A program made the translations under genes and the position numbers. Below are positions 9,934-17,960 of a stretch of DNA of 64,000 nucleotides, one piece after another. Numbering within the stretch: position 1 is the first letter of the stretch; each line of letters opens with the position of its first letter. This DNA comes from PGYT01 sp963675055 (lineage in GTDB: Bacteria; Bacteroidota; Ignavibacteria; Ignavibacteriales; Melioribacteraceae), in assembly GCA_963675055.2 (NCBI GenBank), contig CAXXJE010000002.1:1054001-1118000 (forward strand), given 5' to 3'. The notes under the pieces are model-generated. The model was given only the letters and a program-made list of their open reading frames with translations. It did not search any database and was not told the DNA's origin.

Positions 9934-10012
9934 GTAATACGTATCATACAAAGCATTTCTTAATAATAAATACACAGAAAATTTAAAAAAGTACTATTGT
10001 TATAATTAAAAT

Positions 10013-10561
10013 CTACTCCGAATGAGCTGATAACATTTGACGAAGAAGTGACAGAGCTTTTGACATATGATTTTTAACAGTCTGGAGTGATATTTCCAGA
10101 ACCTCGGAGATAGCCTGGTATTTCATCCCGTCATAACGGCTTAAAATAAAGACCAAACGGCATTTTTCGGGAAGCCTGGTTATGGCTTGTTCCAAATCTT
10201 CAAGCAGGGCTCTTTTTTCGTATGCGGAGTATTGTTCGTGGTTGCCGTTTTGTAATTTACCGTCGGTGTAAGATGTCAGTGAATCATGTTTAACAGTACG
10301 GGAGTTGTAGTTGAGCGCCAGGTTTTTTGCAATTTTGTATAAATATGCTTTCGGGTATTGCGATGAATTTATATCCTGCCTGGATAACCAAAACTTAATA
10401 AATGTATCCTGTGTCAGGTCTTTGGCTGCTTCTTCGTTGAAAGTAAATCTGTATAAAAACTGATAAATAGGACTATAGTACATCTGGAACAACTTTTTGT
10501 ACGCTTTTTGATCATTCCTTTTGATTTTCTCTATTATGTCGGCTAATTCATCTATATCCAT
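10013..10561 (-). CDS. ECF RNA polymerase sigma factor, FecI/Bacteroidota type
   Basis: The 182-residue protein has both ECF sigma regions: region 2 (about 15-85, FQMYYSPIYQFLYRFTFNEE, DLTQDTFIKFW) and region 4 (about 120-175, RLPEKCRLVFILSRYDGMKY, ISLQTVKNHMSKAL), joined by a short linker. Length and wording fit the Bacteroidota sigma-70 family 1 of FecI-like factors. It is followed after 90 bases by the fecR gene and then the STN-bearing receptor, which is the classical cell-surface signalling order. It should direct transcription of module A and perhaps of module B. Its start is the ATG at 10561. I found no convincing TAnnTTTG element in the 200 bases upstream. Confidence 0.93.
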   Translation of the reverse strand: MDIDELADIIEKIKRNDQKAYKKLFQMYYSPIYQFLYRFTFNEEAAKDLTQDTFIKFWLSRQDINSSQYPKAYLYKIAKNLALNYNSRTVKHDSLTSYTDGKLQNGNHEQYSAYEKRALLEDLEQAITRLPEKCRLVFILSRYDGMKYQAISEVLEISLQTVKNHMSKALSLLRQMLSAHSE

Positions 10562-10724
10562 TGATCACCGCAACGGACCTTATTATCCAATAAATGTAAG
10601 CCGAGAAGATAACAAATAAAATGCTAATTCTCATTCATATAATTACTTAAGGATTTATTCAATTTTGAGAATATTCAGAATAATGACGGGTTATGCAGGA
10701 TGTGTGGGAACAGGGAATTTGGAG

Positions 10725-10759
10725 AAAAGCGGGACCTCCATGCTGGAAGTCCCGCTTTT
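10725..10759 (-). terminator. strong hairpin terminator after the C25 peptidase gene
   Basis: AAAAGCGGGAC (10725-10735) and GTCCCGCTTTT (10749-10759) form an 11-bp perfect stem, extended inwards by four more pairs after one mismatch and closed by a three-base loop. It has runs of T on both strands and sits 13 bases past the stop of the peptidase gene. It should end the module B transcript and insulate the sigma gene of module A. Confidence 0.85.
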
Positions 10760-10771
10760 GTTTTGTCTAAG

Positions 10772-12970
10772 TTATGGAGTAATCGGTACGTTTACTCCTT
10801 CAAGTAGTCGGTTTTTAGTTTGGACTAATTCTTCTCTGTATGTTTCACTTAATTCCGATTTGTTAAGTTGTTCATCGATAACGTTAACAATTCTTTCTTT
10901 ATTATAGTTATAATTAAACCAGCCGAGCGCTTCCATGATATAGGTTTTGAGGGATTCATTGAAATTATCGTCCTGAATCAATTCAAGAAGTCTCGGAACG
11001 GCGTTTACGAAATTATAGTTTCGTAATGACCTTACCGAAGAAATTCTCTTTTTTAAAGTAAGTGAGTCGTTTTCGATATTGACCAGTATATCATCGTACA
11101 ACCAGTGCTTATTACGTTTGAAAGAACCCGTAAGGTTTTTAATAAGCAGGTCTTTCGACACGAAGTCAGGCATGCTGTTCACAATTATTTTCGTTTGTTT
11201 AATCGCTTCGTCACTATTCATTACCGAGATCGCGGTTCTTCCGTTGAATGATACACGGCTGCTCGGATCATCTATTATTCTTTTAAGCGCATAAGGAATG
11301 TACTCGTCAAGTCCGATTTCACCCATCAGCTCGACGCTTATACGTCTGATCAATTCATACGGATCGTTAATTGTAAATTTAAGAACTTCCCTGAAATCGT
11401 CGTTGTTTAGTCCCGCCAGACATTTTAATGCTTCCATACGTACATTAAATGAAGGATCGTTTTTGACAATCTCTACAAGCTTCTTCGAGAAATCTTCTTT
11501 TAAATTTTGAGCCAGTATATATACGCTCATGACTCTTAGAGGAATTTGTTCACTCTTAATCAGCTTCTGCCAGACTTCCGTATCTGCCTGACGATTGGTC
11601 ACAAGTTCATTAATATCAATATCAAAGGTGTTCTTAAACCGGAAAGTCGGGTCACCAAAAATATGGTTCTCCAGGTAGTTCGTAAAACGATGCCAGTTTC
11701 CGATTCTAATTCCGTAATTAAACAGTCCCATGAATTCGTCCATCCATTTATCCTGAAGACAGTTCACGGAATTGGCAATACCTACGATAGTATTACCTTC
11801 ACCGAAGATGTACTTCCCGGCGATATAATTTTCTCTGTGGAATGACCCGTTAAAGCATTCGTCGAACACTACAACTTCAGCCTGCTGCTTAAACAAGTCG
11901 ATGTCTTCCGAGTAAATATCAAGTGAATGGTCGAATATCGAATCGGCTTTTATCGATGAATCAACAAAAGCTTCCTTCATCCATTCGTCCGTAACGTGAT
12001 AATTATCTTTGTAATAGCCCTTTACTTCTTCAAGATCTCTTTTATGTCTCTTTGCGCTTCTTAGTTTGCTGCGAAGGAAACGTTTTATTTCTTCAACATT
12101 TGTCTGAATCGATTGTCCTTTGGGGTAGTCTAGAATGTATTGAATTTCCGGGTGTCCGTGCGCATGAAAGATGGCAAGATCCATCTCAGGTTTTTCCAGC
12201 TCCAGCATTAATATTTCTTTCATCTGCCGGCTCATTTCGAAGTTTAGGAAATTAAGTGTTCCGCCAGGAGTGAATAACTGCGGGAACTGCTCACGTAATG
12301 CAATGTGTTCATTAGTCCATGCTGCCAGAGATTCGGAGTAATAACCGTGTCCGGTAAACACAAATGCGTTGTCGAGTTTATTGGATTCTTTTTTATTCTT
12401 GACAGCTTTAATTAAGTATTTCTTTATAGCTTCGTATTTACTGTCGTCATTTACCGGGGGTTTGATTCTTCCGCTGTAAATTTCACGCTCAACCGTCTGC
12501 GGAGACTCGGATGTTAATTTATAATAGTAACAAAGTGAATGGGCGGTATCCTTTTCAAGAAACTCAAATTCCAGGTCAAAGTCGTCATAAAACCGGTCGG
12601 ATGGAATTGAGGATCTGAACTTTTCGTATCTTTCCTCATCCATCTTGAATGCCGAAGTCATATGCTGGGCATTGCGTATCATCGGTATCGGGATGTCGCC
12701 GATAAATACTACACCTTCAAGATGATCGGAGTTATACAAATCCACAATTTCCTTCTTTATATCGTCGGGAGTTTTCCAGTCGTCGACGAGGAGGTGAGTG
12801 TTAAGTCCGTCCTTTTCAACGGCCTGCATATATGCATCTACGGCATCTTTGGTTTTACTGTAAGTAACCTCATCAATAACTACAGCAAATGAATTCTTAT
12901 TGTTCTCCCCGAATATATTAGAACAGATAGAAACTGTAAGCAGTATTGTCAATATTGATTTACGTATCAT
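10772..12970 (-). CDS. C25 (gingipain-like) cysteine peptidase with C-terminal HEAT repeats
   Basis: The 732-residue protein begins with a signal peptide (about 1-21). Residues 25-455 look like the caspase-like fold of peptidase family C25: GVVFIGDIPIP (86-96), a histidine motif FHAHGHPE (268-275), a candidate nucleophile in VVFDECFNGSF (Cys372), and the closing motif IFGDPTFRF, equivalent to the GDP motif seen near the end of C25 domains. Residues ~465-720 are helical repeats of HEAT type (SFNVRMEALKCLAGL, DPYELIRRISVELMGEIG). No T9SS sorting domain is present, so the enzyme is probably periplasmic or leaves by another route. It closes module B, 18 bases after the propeller gene, and is followed by a terminator. 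It might mature T9SS-exported partners; this is inference. Confidence 0.8.
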   Translation of the reverse strand: MIRKSILTILLTVSICSNIFGENNKNSFAVVIDEVTYSKTKDAVDAYMQAVEKDGLNTHLLVDDWKTPDDIKKEIVDLYNSDHLEGVVFIGDIPIPMIRNAQHMTSAFKMDEERYEKFRSSIPSDRFYDDFDLEFEFLEKDTAHSLCYYYKLTSESPQTVEREIYSGRIKPPVNDDSKYEAIKKYLIKAVKNKKESNKLDNAFVFTGHGYYSESLAAWTNEHIALREQFPQLFTPGGTLNFLNFEMSRQMKEILMLELEKPEMDLAIFHAHGHPEIQYILDYPKGQSIQTNVEEIKRFLRSKLRSAKRHKRDLEEVKGYYKDNYHVTDEWMKEAFVDSSIKADSIFDHSLDIYSEDIDLFKQQAEVVVFDECFNGSFHRENYIAGKYIFGEGNTIVGIANSVNCLQDKWMDEFMGLFNYGIRIGNWHRFTNYLENHIFGDPTFRFKNTFDIDINELVTNRQADTEVWQKLIKSEQIPLRVMSVYILAQNLKEDFSKKLVEIVKNDPSFNVRMEALKCLAGLNNDDFREVLKFTINDPYELIRRISVELMGEIGLDEYIPYALKRIIDDPSSRVSFNGRTAISVMNSDEAIKQTKIIVNSMPDFVSKDLLIKNLTGSFKRNKHWLYDDILVNIENDSLTLKKRISSVRSLRNYNFVNAVPRLLELIQDDNFNESLKTYIMEALGWFNYNYNKERIVNVIDEQLNKSELSETYREELVQTKNRLLEGVNVPITP

Positions 12971-12988
12971 GTTTTCCTTTCGATTTTG

Positions 12989-15250
12989 TTATTTGAGAAA
13001 AATCATTTTTTTGATTTCAGTGAAACTGTTTGTATGTATTCTATAGAAGTATATTCCGCTTGATAAAGCCCTGCCGGATTCTGCAGCATTGAACTCAACA
13101 GTATGTTGCCCGGCTTGTCTGAAGCCGTTCTCGATTACTGAGATCTCTCTGCCCAGATAGTCATAGACAGTTATTTTAACATTTCCCGCATCCTTCAAAT
13201 CGTAAACAATGTTTGTTGAGGGATTGAATGGATTCGGATAATTCTGTTGTAAGGCATATCCATCGGGTGCAGTGTTAACGGGAGAATCATCAACACCTAC
13301 AGTAACATCCCACGCTATTATATGTCCACTCAAAGTTCCCAGGAAGACCTTTCCCTCGCTATTGAGAGCGATTTCACAAAAATTATATTCATCCGATGCA
13401 AATGTATCATCAACCGTCCAGGTATCACCGTTATCTTCAGTTATCAATACTTCTCCATGATAGCAGCCTATATACCCTTTGCCATCGGTATTTATTGCAA
13501 TCGTCCAGAATGCTGAATCGGCAACAGTAGTTATATTGTGATTAAATTTACTCCAGGTGTTTCCTTTATCCTCGGTTTTGAACATTAACCCATGCCCTAC
13601 AGCCCAGGCTGTTGACGGACCGGTAATAGCTACGTCCTGGTAATCACGCCCCTTCAGACTTTCAATAATTCCGGGAAGTTCAATCTCCTCCCAGGTTGAA
13701 CCGCCGTCGGTTGTTTTCATTACCCATGTATCCGGTCCGAAAATAAAACCATTGAGTTCATCAAAAAAGATCATGCCTCCGGCAAATGAAGACGGACCGG
13801 AGAAATATTTTATCGGATTCCAGTTATCACCGCCGTCGGTTGTTTTGAACAAATAGTAATCGCTGTATTCATCGACGGACATAAGTGCATAACCTGTAAG
13901 TTCCGTGGGAAAAGCAAGTGCAAGCCCCTGGTTTCTCGCATTAAAAAGGTTGTAGTCAATTACATCTGTCCAGGTCGAACCGCCGTCGGTTGTTTTACTT
14001 AAATGTTTATTGTCTTTAAGGATAACGCCTGTTTCCTTGTCTGAAAAATGCATCAATGCGGAAGTGGGGGCATGGACACAAGAAAGATATTCCCACTCGG
14101 AATAACCGTCGTTACTGTTGAACAACAAATCCGAACTTCTGGTAACTGCGTAGCCCACGCCATCTATGAATTCTATAGCCTGAACAGGTGAACCCGGTTT
14201 GGATTTCAACAGCGTCCAGCTTACACCGAAGTCTTCCGAAATTAATATATGGTTGCTTTCGGCGACAACACACAATTTATTGTTTACTCCCGATACCGAT
14301 ACGAATTTGTAAGGGTAGCTTGGCGTTTCCTCTGCCCAGGTTTCTCCGCTGTCGGTGGATTTATAAGTAAACGCATGGTTGAAGCCGTTTGAACCAATAG
14401 CAATAATATTCTGGGGATCTTTCATGTAAACATCACTCACCCTGTAATAACTTTTAGCCGGACTTTCCGTAAGCACTTCCCAGTTCTGACCGTAATCGGT
14501 TGATCGATATACCGGTGTGGGAATGTTCCAGTATTCGCGGCCTTCACCGATCGCAATAATTGTAGTTTCATCAATCCAGAAGGCTTTGTGCAGATTATTA
14601 AAGAACCCATCCTGTATAGGATTTGAGAAATTCCAGGTTTCTCCGCCGTCAACTGTGTATTTTATTTTATCCTTTTGTCTGCCGACCACAACTCCGCGGA
14701 AACCGTCATAGAAATTAATATCAGTCCATCTGTGATATTGTGTTCCAACTGAGATCAATGAATCCTTTGCTTCCCAGGTTAAGCCGCCATCTGTGGTCTT
14801 TAAAATAAAATTGCTGTTCAGTTTGCCTGCAACAATAAAGCCGGTGTTCTCATCTACAAACTGAATTCCGTCAAACAATTCGAAGGAGAGATTCGGTTTC
14901 ACATAGCTGAAATCAATTTCCTCCCAGGTTTCTCCGCCGTCGGTTGTCTTTAGTACCGAACCTCCGGGAGAATTTTCTCCGGTTCCGATCCAGCCGTTTT
15001 GTTCATCAAGAAAGAAAATTTCCATAAGATCCTTGTCTGTTCCTGAATTCTTTTCAGTCCAGGTATAACCGCCATCGCTGCTGTAAAGAAGATAGCCTTC
15101 CTCGCCTATAATCCATCCTGTATTCTCATTTACCAGGAAAACATCATTTAATTCTTTAAGGTCGGGAGATGAAACGATGTTCCATTGTGCGAATGATATA
15201 TTCGACAGCAGCAACAGAACTATTGCCGCAATAGTTTTTTGTAACTTCAT
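12989..15250 (-). CDS. T9SS-exported YCF48/BNR-type beta-propeller protein (module B)
   Basis: This 753-residue secreted protein has a signal peptide (1-21, ending ISFAQ), roughly a dozen blades with the LKTTDGGxTWE signature, and a T9SS type A sorting domain from about residue 664 (QQNYPNPFNPSTNIVYDL, ending KKMIFLK). Its place between the barrel gene (15 bases upstream) and the peptidase gene mirrors the 745-residue propeller of module A. The central part carries long inter-blade segments typical of this family in Ignavibacteria-like genomes. It should be displayed on or released from the cell surface. The ligand is unknown. Confidence 0.85.
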   Translation of the reverse strand: MKLQKTIAAIVLLLLSNISFAQWNIVSSPDLKELNDVFLVNENTGWIIGEEGYLLYSSDGGYTWTEKNSGTDKDLMEIFFLDEQNGWIGTGENSPGGSVLKTTDGGETWEEIDFSYVKPNLSFELFDGIQFVDENTGFIVAGKLNSNFILKTTDGGLTWEAKDSLISVGTQYHRWTDINFYDGFRGVVVGRQKDKIKYTVDGGETWNFSNPIQDGFFNNLHKAFWIDETTIIAIGEGREYWNIPTPVYRSTDYGQNWEVLTESPAKSYYRVSDVYMKDPQNIIAIGSNGFNHAFTYKSTDSGETWAEETPSYPYKFVSVSGVNNKLCVVAESNHILISEDFGVSWTLLKSKPGSPVQAIEFIDGVGYAVTRSSDLLFNSNDGYSEWEYLSCVHAPTSALMHFSDKETGVILKDNKHLSKTTDGGSTWTDVIDYNLFNARNQGLALAFPTELTGYALMSVDEYSDYYLFKTTDGGDNWNPIKYFSGPSSFAGGMIFFDELNGFIFGPDTWVMKTTDGGSTWEEIELPGIIESLKGRDYQDVAITGPSTAWAVGHGLMFKTEDKGNTWSKFNHNITTVADSAFWTIAINTDGKGYIGCYHGEVLITEDNGDTWTVDDTFASDEYNFCEIALNSEGKVFLGTLSGHIIAWDVTVGVDDSPVNTAPDGYALQQNYPNPFNPSTNIVYDLKDAGNVKITVYDYLGREISVIENGFRQAGQHTVEFNAAESGRALSSGIYFYRIHTNSFTEIKKMIFLK

Positions 15251-15264
15251 ATTTGTTCCTCTTT

Positions 15265-16770
15265 TTAATAAACGTCTATGCGATACTCCAGAATAATGTT
15301 GAAATAGTTTCTATCGGTATCTTGATATAACTGTGAATTTTCAGGGTTGAATCCGGTATAAGTGCAGATTAAATTAAACCCGCCGATGTTTTCTGTCAGC
15401 AAGTCTAATTCCAGTCCAAGAGTATTATATGAGTACTCTGTTAAATAGAAGTAAACGTCGTATAATCTGGTATTCGTAAAATATATTGTCGGTTCATTAA
15501 GTGTTAAACCGGATTTATCAAGCGAGTATATCCCGTGTTCAAAAATACAGCCAAGATTAAACTTCTCCGATACTGAATATGATGCAAGTACTTTGCCTCC
15601 CACAATAGAACCATTGGTGTTCCAGTTTATGGAGCTGTAATAATCATCGTATTCCATGGTGTTAAATTCACTGAATAGCCCTATCCCGATTTTAAATCTG
15701 TTGCTTGCTTTATATCCGGTATTCAACTCGACAGCATGATTCATAGAATTCGATTCGGTTAGTATTACATTGAAGTCCGGGTGTTTCGACCATGTTTCGA
15801 CGGACTTGAATTTATAATTAAGTCCGGCAGTTAAATTATTATTGATGATATAGTTCGAATGAATGGTTGCACTGATATATTCTTTATTCCAGTAACCGGC
15901 CGGATTAGGGACATTGTTATTGTCCTTGATATCATTAGCAAGGTTTCCCAACTTAAAACTACCGCTGAGTTTTATGGACTTGCCAATCAGATAATCTGCA
16001 CCAATATTGAACGTCATACCATTATTATAAGACCGGCGAACTTCGCTCTTCTTATTGAATACCCAGGGATTATCATAGCCATTGAACTTAAATATAATGG
16101 ATTCATCGTATAAAGCTCCCTGGTCTTCTGCGTATCTAATTTTCTCGAACTTATCAAACAATTGGTAGGTTACACCGATCGCAAGATTATCCCCATCGAA
16201 GCCCAATCCCAAAGTCATATCAATTTCCCTGTGCTCACTAACCGGACGCGGGGAAACGGTTTTTAGTCCTTCATCAACGAAGTAATTTATTTTTGCGCCG
16301 GCATAGTAATTTCCGAAAATTAATCTGTTATAAGAAGCGTCGATGTTTATACCGTTATATCTTGAACGACCCGTAGTGCTGTCGCCGAGCAGGAAAGGAT
16401 TCCCTGATGAATAATATTTGGTTGTAAGCCACTGCCGGTCTTTATATTCTTCTTTTGTTAATCCGAATGAACCTTTAAATAACTGGAGCGAATCAAGAGT
16501 TTTCTTACCTGTGAATGACAGATTATAGTTGGATATTGCGCCCGGATCCATAAACCTTTTGAAGTCTCCTTCAGAACCATTGTATTCCGTTGAAATAAGC
16601 AGCAGTTCTTCCGAAGTGTCAAGGTGCAGAAATGCGGGATTGTCCGAATTATAGTACTGGTTTTGATAGTCGAAAGGATTGAAAAACTTTTGGATATCAG
16701 ATTGTGCAAAAGTGAAATTAGCCGCACAAACCAGTAACAGAGAAGATATTATCGGTACAATTCTATTCAT
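15265..16770 (-). CDS. outer-membrane beta-barrel protein, DUF6850-like (module B)
   Basis: A 501-residue protein with a signal peptide (cleavage after NFTFA, about residue 22), followed by amphipathic strands with many Tyr/Asn/Gly residues and a final strand FNIILEYRIDVY, as in outer-membrane barrels. The early segment FNPFDYQNQYYNSDNPAFL corresponds in position to the NVSGNPAWL segment of the 487-residue module A protein, supporting common descent despite low identity. It lies 8 bases after the DUF4876-like gene and 15 bases before the propeller gene. A role as partner of the receptor or the secreted propeller is inferred from this fixed order. Confidence 0.65.
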   Translation of the reverse strand: MNRIVPIISSLLLVCAANFTFAQSDIQKFFNPFDYQNQYYNSDNPAFLHLDTSEELLLISTEYNGSEGDFKRFMDPGAISNYNLSFTGKKTLDSLQLFKGSFGLTKEEYKDRQWLTTKYYSSGNPFLLGDSTTGRSRYNGINIDASYNRLIFGNYYAGAKINYFVDEGLKTVSPRPVSEHREIDMTLGLGFDGDNLAIGVTYQLFDKFEKIRYAEDQGALYDESIIFKFNGYDNPWVFNKKSEVRRSYNNGMTFNIGADYLIGKSIKLSGSFKLGNLANDIKDNNNVPNPAGYWNKEYISATIHSNYIINNNLTAGLNYKFKSVETWSKHPDFNVILTESNSMNHAVELNTGYKASNRFKIGIGLFSEFNTMEYDDYYSSINWNTNGSIVGGKVLASYSVSEKFNLGCIFEHGIYSLDKSGLTLNEPTIYFTNTRLYDVYFYLTEYSYNTLGLELDLLTENIGGFNLICTYTGFNPENSQLYQDTDRNYFNIILEYRIDVY

Positions 16771-16778
16771 GTTTATTC

Positions 16779-17960
16779 CTACAGCATACTATGTGATTCG
16801 GGTGTTGGTGTCTCGAAAACTTTGAAATCAAGTGAAGAGTTGTTGTCATCTTTCAATCTAATCTTCCCGTTTTCATTAATTAAAATTCTTTCCATTGTTC
16901 TGCCCGTATAAAATTCAATTCCGCCTGTACTGCCGGCATCAATTCGAGGAGTCAGAGTTTTTTCCTCGAGGAGTGTAACGTCATCAATATACTCGACGCC
17001 ATCGAGAACATTTTTAATCGGCAGCAGTAGTTGATCATCATACCACTGAAGAGAATCCGGGTCATACTGAGCAATAACTATAGCCTCTTTCTCACCGCCG
17101 ATCAGCCAGTCATTTCCGGCTGCCTGATAAATCTTAATCATATTATCAACATTATGGTTATCGATATCCGGAGCGTCATCTTTATAGAATTCAAAGCTGA
17201 CTCCGGAGAGATCAATGCTGTTAGGCGCGTTTATGCGGTGATCGATCCCGTCTTCGGCACATACTTTGAATTCACCGGGGTAAATCGGATAGTCTGTTCC
17301 GCTGCCGGGGAACTGCCATACACTTTTAGTGTGAATGTATAAGGGATCATCGATGTAATTCAATCCGAGATAGCTGCTGCTGTAAACAACCGCGACAAGT
17401 ATTCCGTCAAGATAGACTACGGAATCCGACTGGTTGAATACTTCAATATACTTATCGTGAAAATAAAGCCCGGCTTCAGAAGGCCCGCAAGCGTATATTT
17501 CGCTTATAACAAGAGGAGAATTAAGAGTAAGAGTATCGAGCGGCAGTATTACCGGGCTGGTTATATCTGCTCTAAGTTCTATTGTATTTGTTCGTGAGTT
17601 TACGAGTTTAAAGTAGTCCAGTTTTTGTCCCCGGAGGGTAAACATTTCCTCGCCTGTAAGATTTCGCTTGGCGGAAACCAGAAACAAGTCCGAAGGAATA
17701 TTATCCAGGGTAATAATTCCCTGATCATCGGAGACACCGGTATACTCCGTACCCAGTGAATTGGATTTAAATAGTACTTCTGTATTTGAAACGGCATTTG
17801 ATCCGTAAAGTTTTTCAAGACTGCCTGTATTATCGACAAGGTTGATCTGGTAAGTGCTTCCGCGGTCAACTGCACTCGGCTTTTCAAGTGAATCAACACC
17901 CGTGTCGCATGCGAATAAAAGCAGAGCCATTATTGGTACTGCAAAAACTCTTGTTTTCAT
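16779..17960 (-). CDS. DUF4876-like outer-membrane lipoprotein (module B)
   Basis: This 393-residue lipoprotein has a lipobox LLLFAC (Cys18). An N-terminal beta-sandwich (about 35-140) leads to LVISEIYACGPSEAGLYFHD and KYIEVFNQSDSVVYLDGILV, the same core as in the 366-residue module A protein. Near the C-terminus NVLDGVEYIDD and RTMERILINENG again parallel module A. The start codon overlaps the stop of the receptor gene by four bases (ATGA at 17960-17957), which indicates translational coupling with the receptor. It is probably anchored at the cell surface beside the receptor. Confidence 0.72.
   Translation of the reverse strand: MKTRVFAVPIMALLLFACDTGVDSLEKPSAVDRGSTYQINLVDNTGSLEKLYGSNAVSNTEVLFKSNSLGTEYTGVSDDQGIITLDNIPSDLFLVSAKRNLTGEEMFTLRGQKLDYFKLVNSRTNTIELRADITSPVILPLDTLTLNSPLVISEIYACGPSEAGLYFHDKYIEVFNQSDSVVYLDGILVAVVYSSSYLGLNYIDDPLYIHTKSVWQFPGSGTDYPIYPGEFKVCAEDGIDHRINAPNSIDLSGVSFEFYKDDAPDIDNHNVDNMIKIYQAAGNDWLIGGEKEAIVIAQYDPDSLQWYDDQLLLPIKNVLDGVEYIDDVTLLEEKTLTPRIDAGSTGGIEFYTGRTMERILINENGKIRLKDDNNSSLDFKVFETPTPESHSML

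Noticed and set aside
1010..15250. CRISPR-like regular repeats in the propeller genes
   Set aside because: The repeats are blade-coding DNA inside long open frames with variable spacing; there are no unique spacers or cas genes.
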